This document shows positions 8,693 through 17,381 of a stretch of 64,000 nt of DNA, in pieces. How positions within the stretch are numbered: position 1 is the stretch's first letter; each line of letters opens with the position of its first letter. Source of the DNA: a virus; IMG/VR virus record IMGVR_UViG_3300009078_000075, positions 18,518 through 82,517 of that record. One strand, 5' to 3'. A model generated the notes under the pieces. It searched no databases, was not told where the DNA came from, and saw nothing but the letters and a program-made list of their open reading frames with translations. A program made the position numbers and the translations under genes.

Positions 8693-9216
8693 TATTCTTT
8701 ATCATTCATTTCCTCAATTTTGACTCTTGTTTCCTTCATCTGGGTATCCCAGTCTTTGTCATTAAAAATACCCGGTACTACCACAACTCCAGTTTTTGTT
8801 TCAACATCAATATGAATATTTTGATTTGGATACATATTTTTCATTTTGGCGCAGGAATCAAAAAATTTATGAATTACATTATAATCTTTTTCTCGATTTA
8901 TTTCATTACCATTTTTATCATAAATACCCTTATCTGCTTCAAGTCCCTTTTTTGCTACTGAAATAAGATAAGGGGTAGTAATTCCCTGTGCTTCCATTTC
9001 TTCTGCAATAGTAATTCTAACTTTTTTCATTACGGCATCGGCCCGTACTGATGCCCTGTTATAATCATTTTTATCGGATAAGTCATATCCTTTTACGGCG
9101 GCAATTGCTCGGATCATGTTACCACCATTTTTAAGGTACTCTTCAACAAACCTAATATCAGAAGGTTTCAAATTTTCAAATCTTGGATTTAATTCTCGTT
9201 CTTGTTTTTTACTCAT
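8692..9216 (-). CDS. terS: Terminase small subunit
   Basis: 174 residues, directly upstream of terL with a TAATG overlap. The N-terminal part (KPSDIRFVEEYLKNGGNMIRAIAAVKGY) matches the pattern of TerS DNA-binding domains (Terminase_2-like), followed by a helical middle and a short C-terminal segment (VVVVPGIF) of the type that contacts the large subunit. TerS recognises the packaging site and regulates TerL. The assignment rests on position and pattern. A class III promoter-like motif and a strong AAAGGAG ribosome site lie upstream. Confidence 0.75.
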   Translation of the reverse strand: MSKKQERELNPRFENLKPSDIRFVEEYLKNGGNMIRAIAAVKGYDLSDKNDYNRASVRADAVMKKVRITIAEEMEAQGITTPYLISVAKKGLEADKGIYDKNGNEINREKDYNVIHKFFDSCAKMKNMYPNQNIHIDVETKTGVVVVPGIFNDKDWDTQMKETRVKIEEMNDKE

Positions 9217-9261
9217 TTTTTCTCCTTTTTTTATAAAAAACTCAATTAAAATGTATTTTCA

Positions 9262-9273
9262 TATTTAATATAC
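9262..9273 (-). promoter_or_regulatory. Class III (late-type) promoter motif before terS
   Basis: On the minus strand this reads TGTATATTAAATATGAAAA and matches the motif before the capsid (40191), tail-tube (46718) and lysis (59670) segments. It lies 46 bases upstream of terS. Confidence 0.5.
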
Positions 9274-9314
9274 ATAAAAATTTAAAAAAAATGTATTTAT
9301 AATATATGATTCTT

Positions 9315-9519
9315 TTTCACATAATTACATCCCTTTTCATATCCCTTTTCCTTTTTCTTGTACTATTATATAAAAATAAACATATATTTATAGTATCCTC
9401 TTTCTTTTTTCTGTGCATATTTCTTGCAATATATAAATATTAACCGATTGAAAAAGCAAAATATGCCGATATATATAATAGAGAGGGAAAACAGCAACCT
9501 TTAACACAGGAGAAAGACA
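9315..9519 (+). repeat. 205-base regulatory block, copy A (divergent region terS / 9520 gene)
   Basis: This stretch matches 39131-39335 over its whole length: both begin TTTCACATAATTACATCCC, share CTCTTTCTTTTT and GTGCATATTTCTTGCA, and end with the class I promoter and its leader. The hairpin that acts as terminator in copy B is decayed here on its 5' side. Together with 9217-9314 it forms the 303-base divergent non-coding region between the leftward packaging operon and the rightward replication genes. Confidence 0.7.
9442..9490 (+). promoter_or_regulatory. Class I promoter/leader element
   Basis: Contains the conserved CCGATATATATAATAGAGAG core with a perfect TATAAT at 9474-9479, followed by the leader ACCTTTAACACAGGAGAAAG that supplies the ribosome site of the 9520 gene. 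The upstream conserved box is AACCGAT. Confidence 0.65.
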
Positions 9520-9762
9520 ATGCATACAATGGAACATCTTGAAATGGAATTAAAAGATGCTCAATATGTTTATCATTTATCCCGTTTAAAAGCAGATCAC
9601 ATTGAAAAGGAATTGAATGACGCCAAACGGCAAGTTGAAATTCTTTCAAACCTATTGAAAGAAAAAAGGGAAGAGGAAACAAACAATCATTTAAAAGTAA
9701 TTGAAATTCATAGAAAAACAATTGAAATCATTCAAAAAGAGGAAAATTGTTATATTAAGTAA
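9520..9762 (+). CDS. Small coiled-coil protein (80 aa), early position
   Basis: An 80-residue, highly charged protein (MHTMEHLEMELKDAQYVYHL...) with heptad-like spacing of Leu and Ile over most of its length, so it is probably a coiled coil. It is the first rightward gene after the divergent region and is served by a class I promoter and an AGGAGAAAG ribosome site 6 bases before ATG. Small charged early proteins of this kind often bind host factors; this one is not recognised. Confidence 0.65.
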   Translation: MHTMEHLEMELKDAQYVYHLSRLKADHIEKELNDAKRQVEILSNLLKEKREEETNNHLKVIEIHRKTIEIIQKEENCYIK

Positions 9763-9770
9763 CATTTAAA

Positions 9771-9798
9771 TATAAGGTTAATGAGAGAGGTTTTTGAA
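9771..9798 (+). repeat. 28-base intergenic repeat, copy 1
   Basis: TATAAGGTTAATGAGAGAGG followed by TTTTTGAA. A full copy lies inverted at 63467-63494 and a degenerate one, also inverted, at 62610-62632. Confidence 0.7.
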
Positions 9799-9834
9799 AG
9801 AAAACAGTAACCTTTAAATATAAGGAAATTTTAA

Positions 9835-11805
9835 ATGAAAATTGATGAAATTGTTCAATCGAATGAATATACAATTTCAGCATTATTAGCTCTTTACGGG
9901 TATCAAACACAAGATGAACAAACTTCAGAATACACAACATCATTAAATGGAGCAGGATTTAATAAAATTGATGCCCCTATTCTTTCCTCTATTTCACAAT
10001 TTTTTCTTAAAAATGGATTTTTAACCGAAAAACAATTATCCCTTGTAAAAAGATCAATTAAAAAATATCATACACAAATTGAAGCATTTGAATTAACTCC
10101 TGTAAAAACAAAAGAACCAAAAACAAAAGAACCAAAAACACAAGAAAATGGGGGGACCCCTTTTGAGGGAATTAAAAAGGCAAGACTCGAAAAAGATTTT
10201 ATTTATCTTAAATTTCATTTTGCAAAGGGAGATAAAAAATTCTTTGAAATTCTTACAAAAGTAAAAACATTAGCATGGAGACAATGGGACCCCGATACAA
10301 AAGAATGGAAAGTAAGGCGTTCCCTTGAAACATTAAAAAAATTACATGAGTGGGAATTTAAATTTGATGTTGAATTACAGAAATGGTATGAATCAGTTTT
10401 TAGCAATAACATTAATAAGGATCTTGACGTTCCCATTGATATGTCTCTTTACCCATTTCAAAAAGAAGGGGTAGCATTTATTGATCTTAAAAATGGAAGG
10501 GCATTAATCGGGGATGAAATGGGACTTGGGAAAACCTGTCAAGCAATCGGATGGACATCCCTTCATCCTGATAAAAAACCCGTACTTATCATATGTCCTT
10601 CCAATGTCAAATTAAATTGGAAAAGGGAAATCAAAAAGTGTCTTCCCCGGGCAAGGGTTGAATTGGTAGAAGGACGGGATTATAAGGGAGCAATGGACGG
10701 TGATTATGTTATTTGTAATTATGATATAGTGTCAAAAAATAAGGAAAAACTCATATCCACAAATTTTAAAGTATTGATACTTGATGAATGTCATTATATA
10801 AAAAACTATAAAGCAAAACGAACTGCAGTAATTACTGAAATCGGAAAGGCAATTGAACATGTTATTTGTTTATCAGGGACTCCGATTGTTAATCGTCCCA
10901 TTGAATTTTTTACAGCATTAAATTTACTACGTCCTGATTTATTCCCCTCATATTGGGAATATGTTAATAAATATTGTCCGGCAGATGGATGGACAAAGTG
11001 GCAAACAACAAAAGGTTCTGCAAATGAAATTGAACTTCATAATAATTTAATTCAAACCATGATGTTAAGACGATTAAAAAAAGATGTTTTAACACAGCTT
11101 CCGTTAAAGCAACGGCAAGTTATCCCTATGGAATGTGATTTGACAGAATACAATAAAGCGGAAGACGATTTAATTTCATGGATGAAAGAAAATGGATATG
11201 GTAAAGACAAAATTTTTTGTGCTATGAATGCTGAAATTATTACAAGGATTGAGTATTTAAAACAAATTGCAGTAAAGGCAAAATATGAATCAATTGTTGA
11301 TTGGATTAATAATTATTTAAGCTCAGGGAAAAAATTAGTTATTTTTTGTACTCATCATGCAACGATTGATTTTTTAATGGAAACATTTAAAGGAATTGCA
11401 GTAAAATTAGATGGGCGTGATAATATGGGAAAAAAACAAATTGCCATTGATCGATTTCAAAGTGATCAAGAAATTAGACTTTTTATAGGAAATATAAAAG
11501 CGGCAGGAGTGGGAATTGATGGTTTACAAAATGTAGCAGAGGACACATGTTTTATTGAGTTAGGATGGACCCCTGGTGATCATAATCAAGCAGAAGATCG
11601 AGTACATCGAATTGGACAAGAGGCAGATTCAGTGACAGCTTTTTATTTATTGACTGCTGGTACAATTGAAGAGGAAATTGCAGAATTAATTGATAAAAAA
11701 AGAAATGTATTAAATCAGATTTTAGACGGAAAAGTGCCCGATGAAACCGAATTGATAAGTATTTTATTAAATAACCTTTTAAATAAGGAGACAAAAAATG
11801 GATAA
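9835..11805 (+). CDS. SNF2-family helicase with HARP-like N-terminal domain
   Basis: 656 residues. Residues ~105-190 resemble the HARP domain of SMARCAL1-type annealing helicases (FIYLKFHFAKGDKKFF, then DPDTKEWKV). The SNF2 ATPase follows: Walker A GDEMGLGKT (~224-232), DECH box (~316), SGTPIVNRPIEF (motif III), and the C-terminal RecA-like domain ending in QAEDRVHRIGQ (motif VI, ~588). Such proteins rewind or remodel DNA forks using ATP. It opens the replication module; a role in replication, recombination or fork repair is likely. The KTKEPKTKEPKTQE linker (~92-103) is a short repeat. It overlaps the next gene by 8 bases. Confidence 0.85.
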   Translation: MKIDEIVQSNEYTISALLALYGYQTQDEQTSEYTTSLNGAGFNKIDAPILSSISQFFLKNGFLTEKQLSLVKRSIKKYHTQIEAFELTPVKTKEPKTKEPKTQENGGTPFEGIKKARLEKDFIYLKFHFAKGDKKFFEILTKVKTLAWRQWDPDTKEWKVRRSLETLKKLHEWEFKFDVELQKWYESVFSNNINKDLDVPIDMSLYPFQKEGVAFIDLKNGRALIGDEMGLGKTCQAIGWTSLHPDKKPVLIICPSNVKLNWKREIKKCLPRARVELVEGRDYKGAMDGDYVICNYDIVSKNKEKLISTNFKVLILDECHYIKNYKAKRTAVITEIGKAIEHVICLSGTPIVNRPIEFFTALNLLRPDLFPSYWEYVNKYCPADGWTKWQTTKGSANEIELHNNLIQTMMLRRLKKDVLTQLPLKQRQVIPMECDLTEYNKAEDDLISWMKENGYGKDKIFCAMNAEIITRIEYLKQIAVKAKYESIVDWINNYLSSGKKLVIFCTHHATIDFLMETFKGIAVKLDGRDNMGKKQIAIDRFQSDQEIRLFIGNIKAAGVGIDGLQNVAEDTCFIELGWTPGDHNQAEDRVHRIGQEADSVTAFYLLTAGTIEEEIAELIDKKRNVLNQILDGKVPDETELISILLNNLLNKETKNG

Positions 11806-12352
11806 GAAAATTGAATTTACAAAAGAAATGGAAAAGATTTGTTGTTACTGGGCTTGGAAATATACAACAAAAAGTCATATGTTATTTGACGAATTAAAAT
11901 CAGTTGCATTTTATACTTTTTGTGACGTTCGGAGAACATATTTAGAAAATCATTCACAGGCCCCATTTAAGGCGTATCTACAAAGGGCATTAGATATTAC
12001 CTTAAAAAGGGCCGTTTCAAATGATTTACGTTTTACTAATGTCTCATATGATTCAGTATTTAATGTTAAGGTTCCCTGTAAATATTATCCGCAGGATATT
12101 TCAGAATGTGATTTTTTACAACTGGATCAAATGGACAATGTTGATGAAATTCTTAGTAGGGAACAATTAATAGAAAACCTTTCATGTGAATCAAAGGAAA
12201 TGATTTACATTATAATAAAGAATCACGGAGATATTTTTTTAGGACGAAAAGAAACAAAACAAAGGGTTTTAAATTATTTTCTTTCCCTTAATTGGAAAAG
12301 AGGAAAAATAACCAAATGTTTTAATGAAATTAAATCAATTTTGTCATTATAG
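11798..12352 (+). CDS. Sigma-70 region-2-like protein (candidate phage sigma factor)
   Basis: 184 residues. The segment from ~14 to 75 ([11 protein letters not shown]..., [35 protein letters not shown]) has the layout of sigma region 2: a helix, then an acidic DEL-type motif that in sigma factors contacts core RNA polymerase, then a YL.. helix before the promoter-melting helix. The C-terminal ~60 residues ([15 protein letters not shown] ... [12 protein letters not shown]) could be a diverged region 4. This is pattern recognition, not a confirmed family. If right, it could direct host polymerase to the class II or III motifs in this window. It overlaps the helicase gene by 8 bases, so it is expressed early with it. 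Confidence 0.45.
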   Translation: MDKKIEFTKEMEKICCYWAWKYTTKSHMLFDELKSVAFYTFCDVRRTYLENHSQAPFKAYLQRALDITLKRAVSNDLRFTNVSYDSVFNVKVPCKYYPQDISECDFLQLDQMDNVDEILSREQLIENLSCESKEMIYIIIKNHGDIFLGRKETKQRVLNYFLSLNWKRGKITKCFNEIKSILSL

Positions 12353-12366
12353 AAAGGAAAAAGCCA

Positions 12367-12906
12367 ATGATACAAATCAAAAGTAAAAATGGAAAAATAT
12401 TAAAAAAAGTAAATGTTGAAACATTACAGGGGGCCAATCTTGAGGGGGCCGATCTTCGGAGGGCCAATCTTGAGGGGGCCGATCTTCAAAAAACTGATCT
12501 TCGATGGGCCAATCTTCGGGAGGCCAATCTTTACGGGGCCGATCTTGAAGGGGCCAATCTTTACAGGGCTAATCTTCAGGGGGCCAATCTTGAGGGGGCC
12601 GATCTTCGGAGGGCCAATCTTGAGGGGGCCAATCTTCAGAGGGCCAATCTTTACAGGGCTAATCTTTACGGGGCCGATCTTGAAGGGGCTAATCTTTACA
12701 GGGCTAATGTTGATTTTTCTTGTTGGCCATTATCATGTGGTTCATTTAATATAACTGTTGATGAAAAAATTTTATATCAACTTTTATTTCATATTTATAA
12801 TTTAAAATGTGATAGTCCTATTTTTAAATTAATTAAAATTGCAATTAAACCTTTTGTTGAAAAATCACATTTAATTACTAAACATAATTGTAAAATTATA
12901 GATTAA
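12367..12906 (+). CDS. Pentapeptide-repeat protein
   Basis: 179 residues. Residues ~20-118 are about 20 tandem pentapeptides of the A(D/N)LxG/R type ([20 protein letters not shown]), which fold as a right-handed quadrilateral beta helix. A non-repeat C-terminal tail of ~60 residues follows. Proteins of this fold can mimic DNA (gyrase protection) or scaffold other proteins; nothing here decides which. The repeat DNA is GC-rich (GGGGCCGATCTT units) and stands out from the AT-rich surroundings. A second pentapeptide gene with the same codon pattern lies at the right edge on the other strand. Confidence 0.9.
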   Translation: MIQIKSKNGKILKKVNVETLQGANLEGADLRRANLEGADLQKTDLRWANLREANLYGADLEGANLYRANLQGANLEGADLRRANLEGANLQRANLYRANLYGADLEGANLYRANVDFSCWPLSCGSFNITVDEKILYQLLFHIYNLKCDSPIFKLIKIAIKPFVEKSHLITKHNCKIID

Positions 12907-12929
12907 AAAAATTATAGAAAGGAAATAAC

Positions 12930-13598
12930 ATGTATCTCATCCATTTTATTGGAAAACAATATTATAGTATTGCACAATTTATAAAAGAAGCAAAACAATA
13001 TAGGATTTCAAGAAAAATTGCTCCCAATATGTTAAAAAAATTATCCTTTGGTGATATTATATTACTCGCTCAAGGGGATTCCAAAGGGTCCTTAATTTTT
13101 GGATTTTTCATATTTACTTCAATTTTTGGATTAAAACATGAATTATTTGAAAAACTTGAACAAGAAAAAATTATATCATTACAATCAAATAATCCTATTC
13201 CGGTAAATCGTGGATGCGGCAGTTATGTTATTACAGCAAGTTATGGGATAACAAATCAACAAAGGTTTTTTGAATTTATAAAAGAACAAAATGATGAAGA
13301 TTTAAAAGGCGTTTTAATTGGAGGAACTTTTTATGAATTATCTGATCTTCTCCCTGAAAAAGAAATTCATACAAATATTCCTTTTCAACAAGGATTTCGA
13401 TTTTTTGATTTTGAATCATTTAAAAAAGAATATTTAAAACAAAAAGAAAATAAAAAAAGAATTAGGATTATAGGAATGTTTTATACAAAAGAAATACATG
13501 GTAATATTTTTACAGATTCAGATCCAAAATTTTTTGAAATAAAGGACTATCAAAAAAATACTGAATCAAGAAAACGGGGACATAAAAAGAGGGGGTAG
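12930..13598 (+). CDS. Hypothetical protein (222 aa)
   Basis: The protein starts MYLIHFIGKQYYSIAQFIKEA and contains FGDIILLAQGDSKGSLIFGFF, a pattern that reminds of PUA/ASCH-like RNA-binding barrels, and a very basic C-terminus (ESRKRGHKKRG). I do not recognise a specific family. A clear GAAAGGAAA ribosome site precedes ATG. It lies between the pentapeptide gene and the primase. Confidence 0.55.
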   Translation: MYLIHFIGKQYYSIAQFIKEAKQYRISRKIAPNMLKKLSFGDIILLAQGDSKGSLIFGFFIFTSIFGLKHELFEKLEQEKIISLQSNNPIPVNRGCGSYVITASYGITNQQRFFEFIKEQNDEDLKGVLIGGTFYELSDLLPEKEIHTNIPFQQGFRFFDFESFKKEYLKQKENKKRIRIIGMFYTKEIHGNIFTDSDPKFFEIKDYQKNTESRKRGHKKRG

Positions 13599-13691
13599 TT
13601 TTTATTCATTTTTCATTACACTTTATTATGTTTTCAAAGTAAAAGGGAAATATGATACAAGGATACGTTTTTTAACCTTAAAAATAAATTT

Positions 13692-14621
13692 ATGGGGATT
13701 GCCTTGGTTTTTGACGTAAAGAGATTTATACAGGATTACGATATAAATAACTACCCAGAGGGGAAGAATGTAGGGAAGGGATGGATTGGAATTGAATGTC
13801 CTTTTTGTAAGGATGGAACAGTTCATGGGGGATTTAATATCAAAGAGGGTTATTTCAGTTGTTGGAAATGTGGGGGACATAATTTATATGAATCAATAAA
13901 AGCTCTTACCGAATTAAATCATTCAGATATAATAGATATCCTTAAAAATTATAAAATAGGGGATAATGATACTGATATAAAAATTGAACCATCAAATGAA
14001 GTAAAAAATGAATTTGTTATTATTCCCGGAAATCCTTTGTATGGCCCCTATATTCAGTATCTTATAAATAGAAATTTTGATCCCGTAAAATTAGAAAAAC
14101 AATATGCATTAAAAGCGACCGGGCCAATTGGAGATTATAAATTTCGTATTGTGGCCCCTATTGTATTTAGAGGAAAAGAGGTATCATATCAAGCTCGAAG
14201 CATTATAAATCATGAAAATGTTGCTAAATACCTTCCCTGTCCAAAAGAAAAAGAAGTGATTCATTATAAAAAAATCCTGTACAATCTTGATAATTGTAAT
14301 GGGGACAACATTATTGTAGTAGAAGGGATTACCAGTGTATGGCGGCTTGGTAATCATTCTGCTGCCACTTTTGGCATTCAATACACAACCAAGCAAGCTT
14401 ATTTATTAAGTAAATTTAAAAAAATTTTTTTGGTATTTGACAATGATCCGGAAAGAATTTCGCAGTCTACAATTCAAGCAAAAAAATTAATTTCCTGTGT
14501 ACATCAATTTACTGATCATTCTGAAATTTTTTTGATCAATTTTACTGGGAAAAAGGACCCGGGTGAATTTACTGATCAAGAAGCAGCAGAATTTAAGAAC
14601 GATCTTTTTAAAAATTCCTAA
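13692..14621 (+). CDS. DNA primase (zinc-binding and TOPRIM domains)
   Basis: 309 residues. The N-terminus has a CHC2-like zinc ribbon: Cys36, Cys39, Cys57 and Cys60 in IECPFCKDG and YFSCWKCGG. The TOPRIM domain follows, with IIVVEGITSVWRLG (~206-219, catalytic Glu) and IFLVFDNDPE (~245-254, DxD-type metal site). It is shorter than DnaG and lacks a helicase domain, consistent with the separate helicase gene at 15639. The start codon has no strong Shine-Dalgarno, so the exact start is a little uncertain. It makes primers for replication from the adjacent candidate origin. Confidence 0.85.
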   Translation: MGIALVFDVKRFIQDYDINNYPEGKNVGKGWIGIECPFCKDGTVHGGFNIKEGYFSCWKCGGHNLYESIKALTELNHSDIIDILKNYKIGDNDTDIKIEPSNEVKNEFVIIPGNPLYGPYIQYLINRNFDPVKLEKQYALKATGPIGDYKFRIVAPIVFRGKEVSYQARSIINHENVAKYLPCPKEKEVIHYKKILYNLDNCNGDNIIVVEGITSVWRLGNHSAATFGIQYTTKQAYLLSKFKKIFLVFDNDPERISQSTIQAKKLISCVHQFTDHSEIFLINFTGKKDPGEFTDQEAAEFKNDLFKNS

Positions 14622-14667
14622 TTATAATAAAATATAAAAAATCTTTATCTTTTTATATCTTGCTAAA

Positions 14668-14700
14668 CAATAAGCTAACAATAAGCTAACAATAAGCCAG
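14668..14700 (+). repeat. Three tandem 11-base iterons
   Basis: Unit CAATAAGCTAA occurs at 14668-14678 and 14679-14689, and as CAATAAGCCAG at 14690-14700. They sit 47 bases after the primase stop. Confidence 0.75.
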
Positions 14701-15119
14701 CAAATTGTTTTTTCCCTTGTTTTTTAAATTTTAGCATTTTTTTAATCAATTTGACAGGAAAAGACGATTATGAATCAAAATACAAAAATAAGCAAATTTT
14801 AATGATTTTTATATTTTTCATATAGTTAAGGATAAAATTATAATAAATAAAATAAAATTTATTATACTTTATAAATAATAGGGCAAAAGTTATAAGTACA
14901 TAGGATTTCAATAGTTTACAAAAAATTTTAATATATTAGAAATCAATAATATAGATATATTATAAAAATTTCAATGGATTTATTTTTTACTAAAGTTGAA
15001 TAAAAATGAATAAAATTTTACCCGTTTTGGATTTTTTCAATCGATTTTTTAACAAAATTAAAATGTTTAACTATTACAATAAGTTAACCTTGAATAAAGA
15101 CAAGCAAAGTAAACATATC

Positions 15120-15188
15120 GGGATCACACAAAAACAATATGCTTCCGTATCCCCGTAGGGGATACGGAGCTTATTGTTTGTGTATCCC
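15120..15188. repeat. Long imperfect inverted repeat (69 bases)
   Basis: The core is a perfect 10-bp stem, CCGTATCCCC (15145-15154) and GGGGATACGG (15158-15167), around a GTA loop. The arms extend outward with small bulges through AACAATA/TATTGTT to GGGAT/ATCCC. No T-run follows, so it is not a simple terminator. It could extrude as a cruciform or be a protein-binding or RNA structure. Confidence 0.8.
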
Positions 15189-15327
15189 ATACTCGGAATG
15201 TATTTTTACAGAATATAAAAAAATGAGATTTTTTATATTCCATTGAATTGAAGAATATTTCTTTTGTAAAATATAAAAAAATAAAGATTTTTATAAAATA
15301 TTAAAAATAAAAAAATTTAACTGAAAA

Positions 15328-15405
15328 TACATAATAATATCATGAGGGCAAAGGGGAACCATAAAAGGGAAGAAACCCAATCCGTTCAAGCCTCACCTTT
15401 GCCCT
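15328..15405 (+). ncRNA. Structured element 1 behind a class II promoter motif
   Basis: TACATAATA (15328-15336) is followed 8 bases later by AGGGCAAAGG (15345-15354), which pairs perfectly with CCTTTGCCCT (15396-15405). The loop contains AACC, AAACCC and AAGCCTC. A near copy follows at 15425. The spacing from the motif suggests transcription starts at the stem, so this may be a small RNA or a leader. Confidence 0.5.
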
Positions 15406-15424
15406 TATAAATTTTGATGGACGT

Positions 15425-15499
15425 TACATAATAATAACAGGGCAAAGGGGAACCAAAAAGAAAAAGAAACCCATATGAATAAAGCCTCCTCTTTGCCCT
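15425..15499 (+). ncRNA. Structured element 2 behind a class II promoter motif
   Basis: TACATAATA (15425-15433) precedes AGGGCAAAGGGG (15439-15450), which pairs with CCTCTTTGCCCT (15488-15499) through one G-U pair. Stem and loop blocks (GGGGAACC, AAACCC, AAGCCTC) match element 1 while the spacer sequence differs. It ends 21 bases before the small gene at 15521, so it could be that operon's leader. Confidence 0.5.
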
Positions 15500-15520
15500 A
15501 TATTTTTAAAAAAGGAATAT

Positions 15521-15649
15521 ATGAAAGAAAAAAAAGAAAGTATTAAAAAAGTAAATGAAAGAAAAACACTCTTTGAAAAATCTGAAAAAATGAAAAAATG
15601 CATCCAGTCTATAAATGAAATTTTAAGAAAGGGTACAAATGCCAAGTAA
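15521..15649 (+). CDS. Small Lys-rich protein (42 aa) before the helicase
   Basis: A 42-residue, very basic frame (MKEKKESIKKVNERKTLFEK...) with an AAAGGAATAT ribosome site. It overlaps the helicase start by 11 bases, which suggests coupling. No family recognised. Confidence 0.45.
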   Translation: MKEKKESIKKVNERKTLFEKSEKMKKCIQSINEILRKGTNAK

Positions 15650-17198
15650 CCCGATCACATGGACAAAACAAAGAATTAATGTAAACATAGAAAAACTTAT
15701 TCTCACGGGTATCATCGTATCCGACGAATTTACAAAAGAAATATTCAAAATAATAAATCGTGATAACTTAAAGATATTCAATTTGCCTTATTTTAAGCTA
15801 ATTGTGCCCTGGTGCATGGAGTATTATAATAAGTTCCATAAATGTCCCGGGAGAACAATACAAGATTTATTTATTGAAAATTTTCGATCCCTAAGTGATG
15901 AAGATTCCGTTTTTATAAAAGAATTTTTGTCAAACCTTTCCGATCAATACGATTCCGAAGCAAATTCTTTTGATGTTAATTATGTACTTGAAAAAGCAAA
16001 AAAATATATAAAACTTCAGTCTTATTCATTTTATGGAGAAAAAATATATAAGACTTCATTATCAGGGAATGTAGATGAATGTGATTTGATACGTGAAGAT
16101 TTTAATAAAATGACAATAACAGGTTCCGGAAGTGGAGATATATTAGATAAGTTTGCTAAATCGATTGGTGATTTTCTTCAGATGGATATTGAAACAAATC
16201 GGTTTTTTCTTAAACCTTTTTTATATCGGGGTGCCCTCATATTAGTACATGGAAAAAGAGGTGCTGGAAAATCATTTTTTAGTCAATCGATTGCTTTAAG
16301 TATTTCAACCGAATTGAAAAATAACAAGGATATTGATTTTGGATCATGGGAAGTATGGAATAAGGCAAAAGTGTTATATGTTAATGGGGATGATCCACCG
16401 GGGGAAATTTTGTATAGGTTAAAAAAACTTACTCATCGATTTGATTTGACACATGAAAAGAATGCTCTTTTTGAAATTTTGTCGGTTTTACAATTAAACC
16501 AAGAAACACAGACCACTTTTAATTTATATCATAGACCGGATCGTGAAATACTTACTGATTATGTTAGAAAAAATCATGTTGATGTTTTGATTCTTGACAA
16601 CTTGAGTACATTATCTTATGGGGCAGATGATAAAGAGGCAACAAGTTGGGCCCCGGTAAATTTGTGGTTAGTGCAGTTACGGCAATTTGGTATTTCCGTT
16701 ATCGTAATTGATCATGAGGGAAAGGACTCGAGTAAGGGGGCACGGGGAACATCGGCAAAATCTGATAGCATGGATGCTGTAATAAGTGTTTCAGCAATGA
16801 ATAATGAAGATGATGAGAATCAAAGCGATTGTTTTTGTGAGATTCGTTTTCAAAAAAGACCAAGAACACAAATTGAAAAAGTTGATTTAAGTCCTTTTCT
16901 TTTTAATATGAAACGGATTGATGAAGAGGAAAATTTAGTGTGGGAAGTACAAAAAAATAAAAGAATCCCAATTGAAAAAAAGGATTCTGTATCAAATATA
17001 ACCATAAAAACCATGGTTCTTGAAGGGTATAATAATAAAGATATTATAAAGGAATGTAATTTAAAAGGGGACTGGGCAATTCAGAATGTAAAAAAAGATT
17101 TAAAAAACAGAGGATACATTGAAGATAATCGATATGGTAAAATTACTGAATCAGGGAAAGAATACCTTGAAAAATTAAAGAAATCAGGGATGGAATGA
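15639..17198 (+). CDS. Replicative DNA helicase (RecA-fold, DnaB/RepA-like)
   Basis: 519 residues. The N-terminal ~110 residues are helical like the DnaB N-terminal domain. The ATPase core has Walker A HGKRGAGKSF (~202-211), Walker B VLILDNLS (~314-321), then IDHEGKDSSKGARGTS (~363), the sensor loop of RepA/AAA_25 hexameric helicases. The last ~70 residues form a winged-helix-like domain (IIKECNLKGDWAIQNVKKDL, GYIEDNRYGKITESG). Together with the primase at 13692 it should unwind the fork. It is coupled to the 42-residue gene upstream and to the next gene by ATGA. Confidence 0.8.
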   Translation: MPSNPITWTKQRINVNIEKLILTGIIVSDEFTKEIFKIINRDNLKIFNLPYFKLIVPWCMEYYNKFHKCPGRTIQDLFIENFRSLSDEDSVFIKEFLSNLSDQYDSEANSFDVNYVLEKAKKYIKLQSYSFYGEKIYKTSLSGNVDECDLIREDFNKMTITGSGSGDILDKFAKSIGDFLQMDIETNRFFLKPFLYRGALILVHGKRGAGKSFFSQSIALSISTELKNNKDIDFGSWEVWNKAKVLYVNGDDPPGEILYRLKKLTHRFDLTHEKNALFEILSVLQLNQETQTTFNLYHRPDREILTDYVRKNHVDVLILDNLSTLSYGADDKEATSWAPVNLWLVQLRQFGISVIVIDHEGKDSSKGARGTSAKSDSMDAVISVSAMNNEDDENQSDCFCEIRFQKRPRTQIEKVDLSPFLFNMKRIDEEENLVWEVQKNKRIPIEKKDSVSNITIKTMVLEGYNNKDIIKECNLKGDWAIQNVKKDLKNRGYIEDNRYGKITESGKEYLEKLKKSGME

Positions 17199-17380
17199 AA
17201 ATTTATACTGTTATAAGTGGGAAAAATGATTTGGATGCTCTTGTTCCCTTTGATGAGACACAGGATCAAGAGGTTTATATTTTAGTGAGTTTTCTTAATT
17301 TTACTGGAGGAAAAAAAATGGTAAAAGAATTGCATGATCATTATAATAAATTGTTGAAACAAATTACAGAGGAAAAATAA
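17195..17380 (+). CDS. Small hypothetical protein (61 aa)
   Basis: Begins MKIYTVISGKNDLDALVPFD, overlapping the helicase stop by ATGA, so it is translationally coupled. It is acidic with a short helix at the end. No family recognised. Confidence 0.55.
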   Translation: MKIYTVISGKNDLDALVPFDETQDQEVYILVSFLNFTGGKKMVKELHDHYNKLLKQITEEK

Positions 17381-17381
17381 A

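Larger units (their letters stand above)
14622..15520. other. Non-coding AT-rich region, candidate replication origin
   Basis: About 900 bases without a credible gene, between primase and replicative helicase. It holds three 11-base direct repeats (14668-14700), a TTAAC-rich imperfect palindrome near 15069-15094, a long hairpin (15120-15188) and two class II-driven structured elements (15328-15405, 15425-15499). AT-rich DNA with short iterons and a large palindrome next to primase/helicase genes is typical of an origin, but no initiator site is recognised. Confidence 0.5.

Noticed and set aside
12413-12754. Open frame with collagen-like GPIxxGPI repeats
   Set aside because: It is the shifted reading of the pentapeptide-repeat gene; the in-frame A(D/N)LxG repeats are the real code.
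15424-15645. 73-codon minus-strand frame over the structured elements
   Set aside because: It covers the twin elements and the 42-residue gene and has a low-complexity Phe-rich product.
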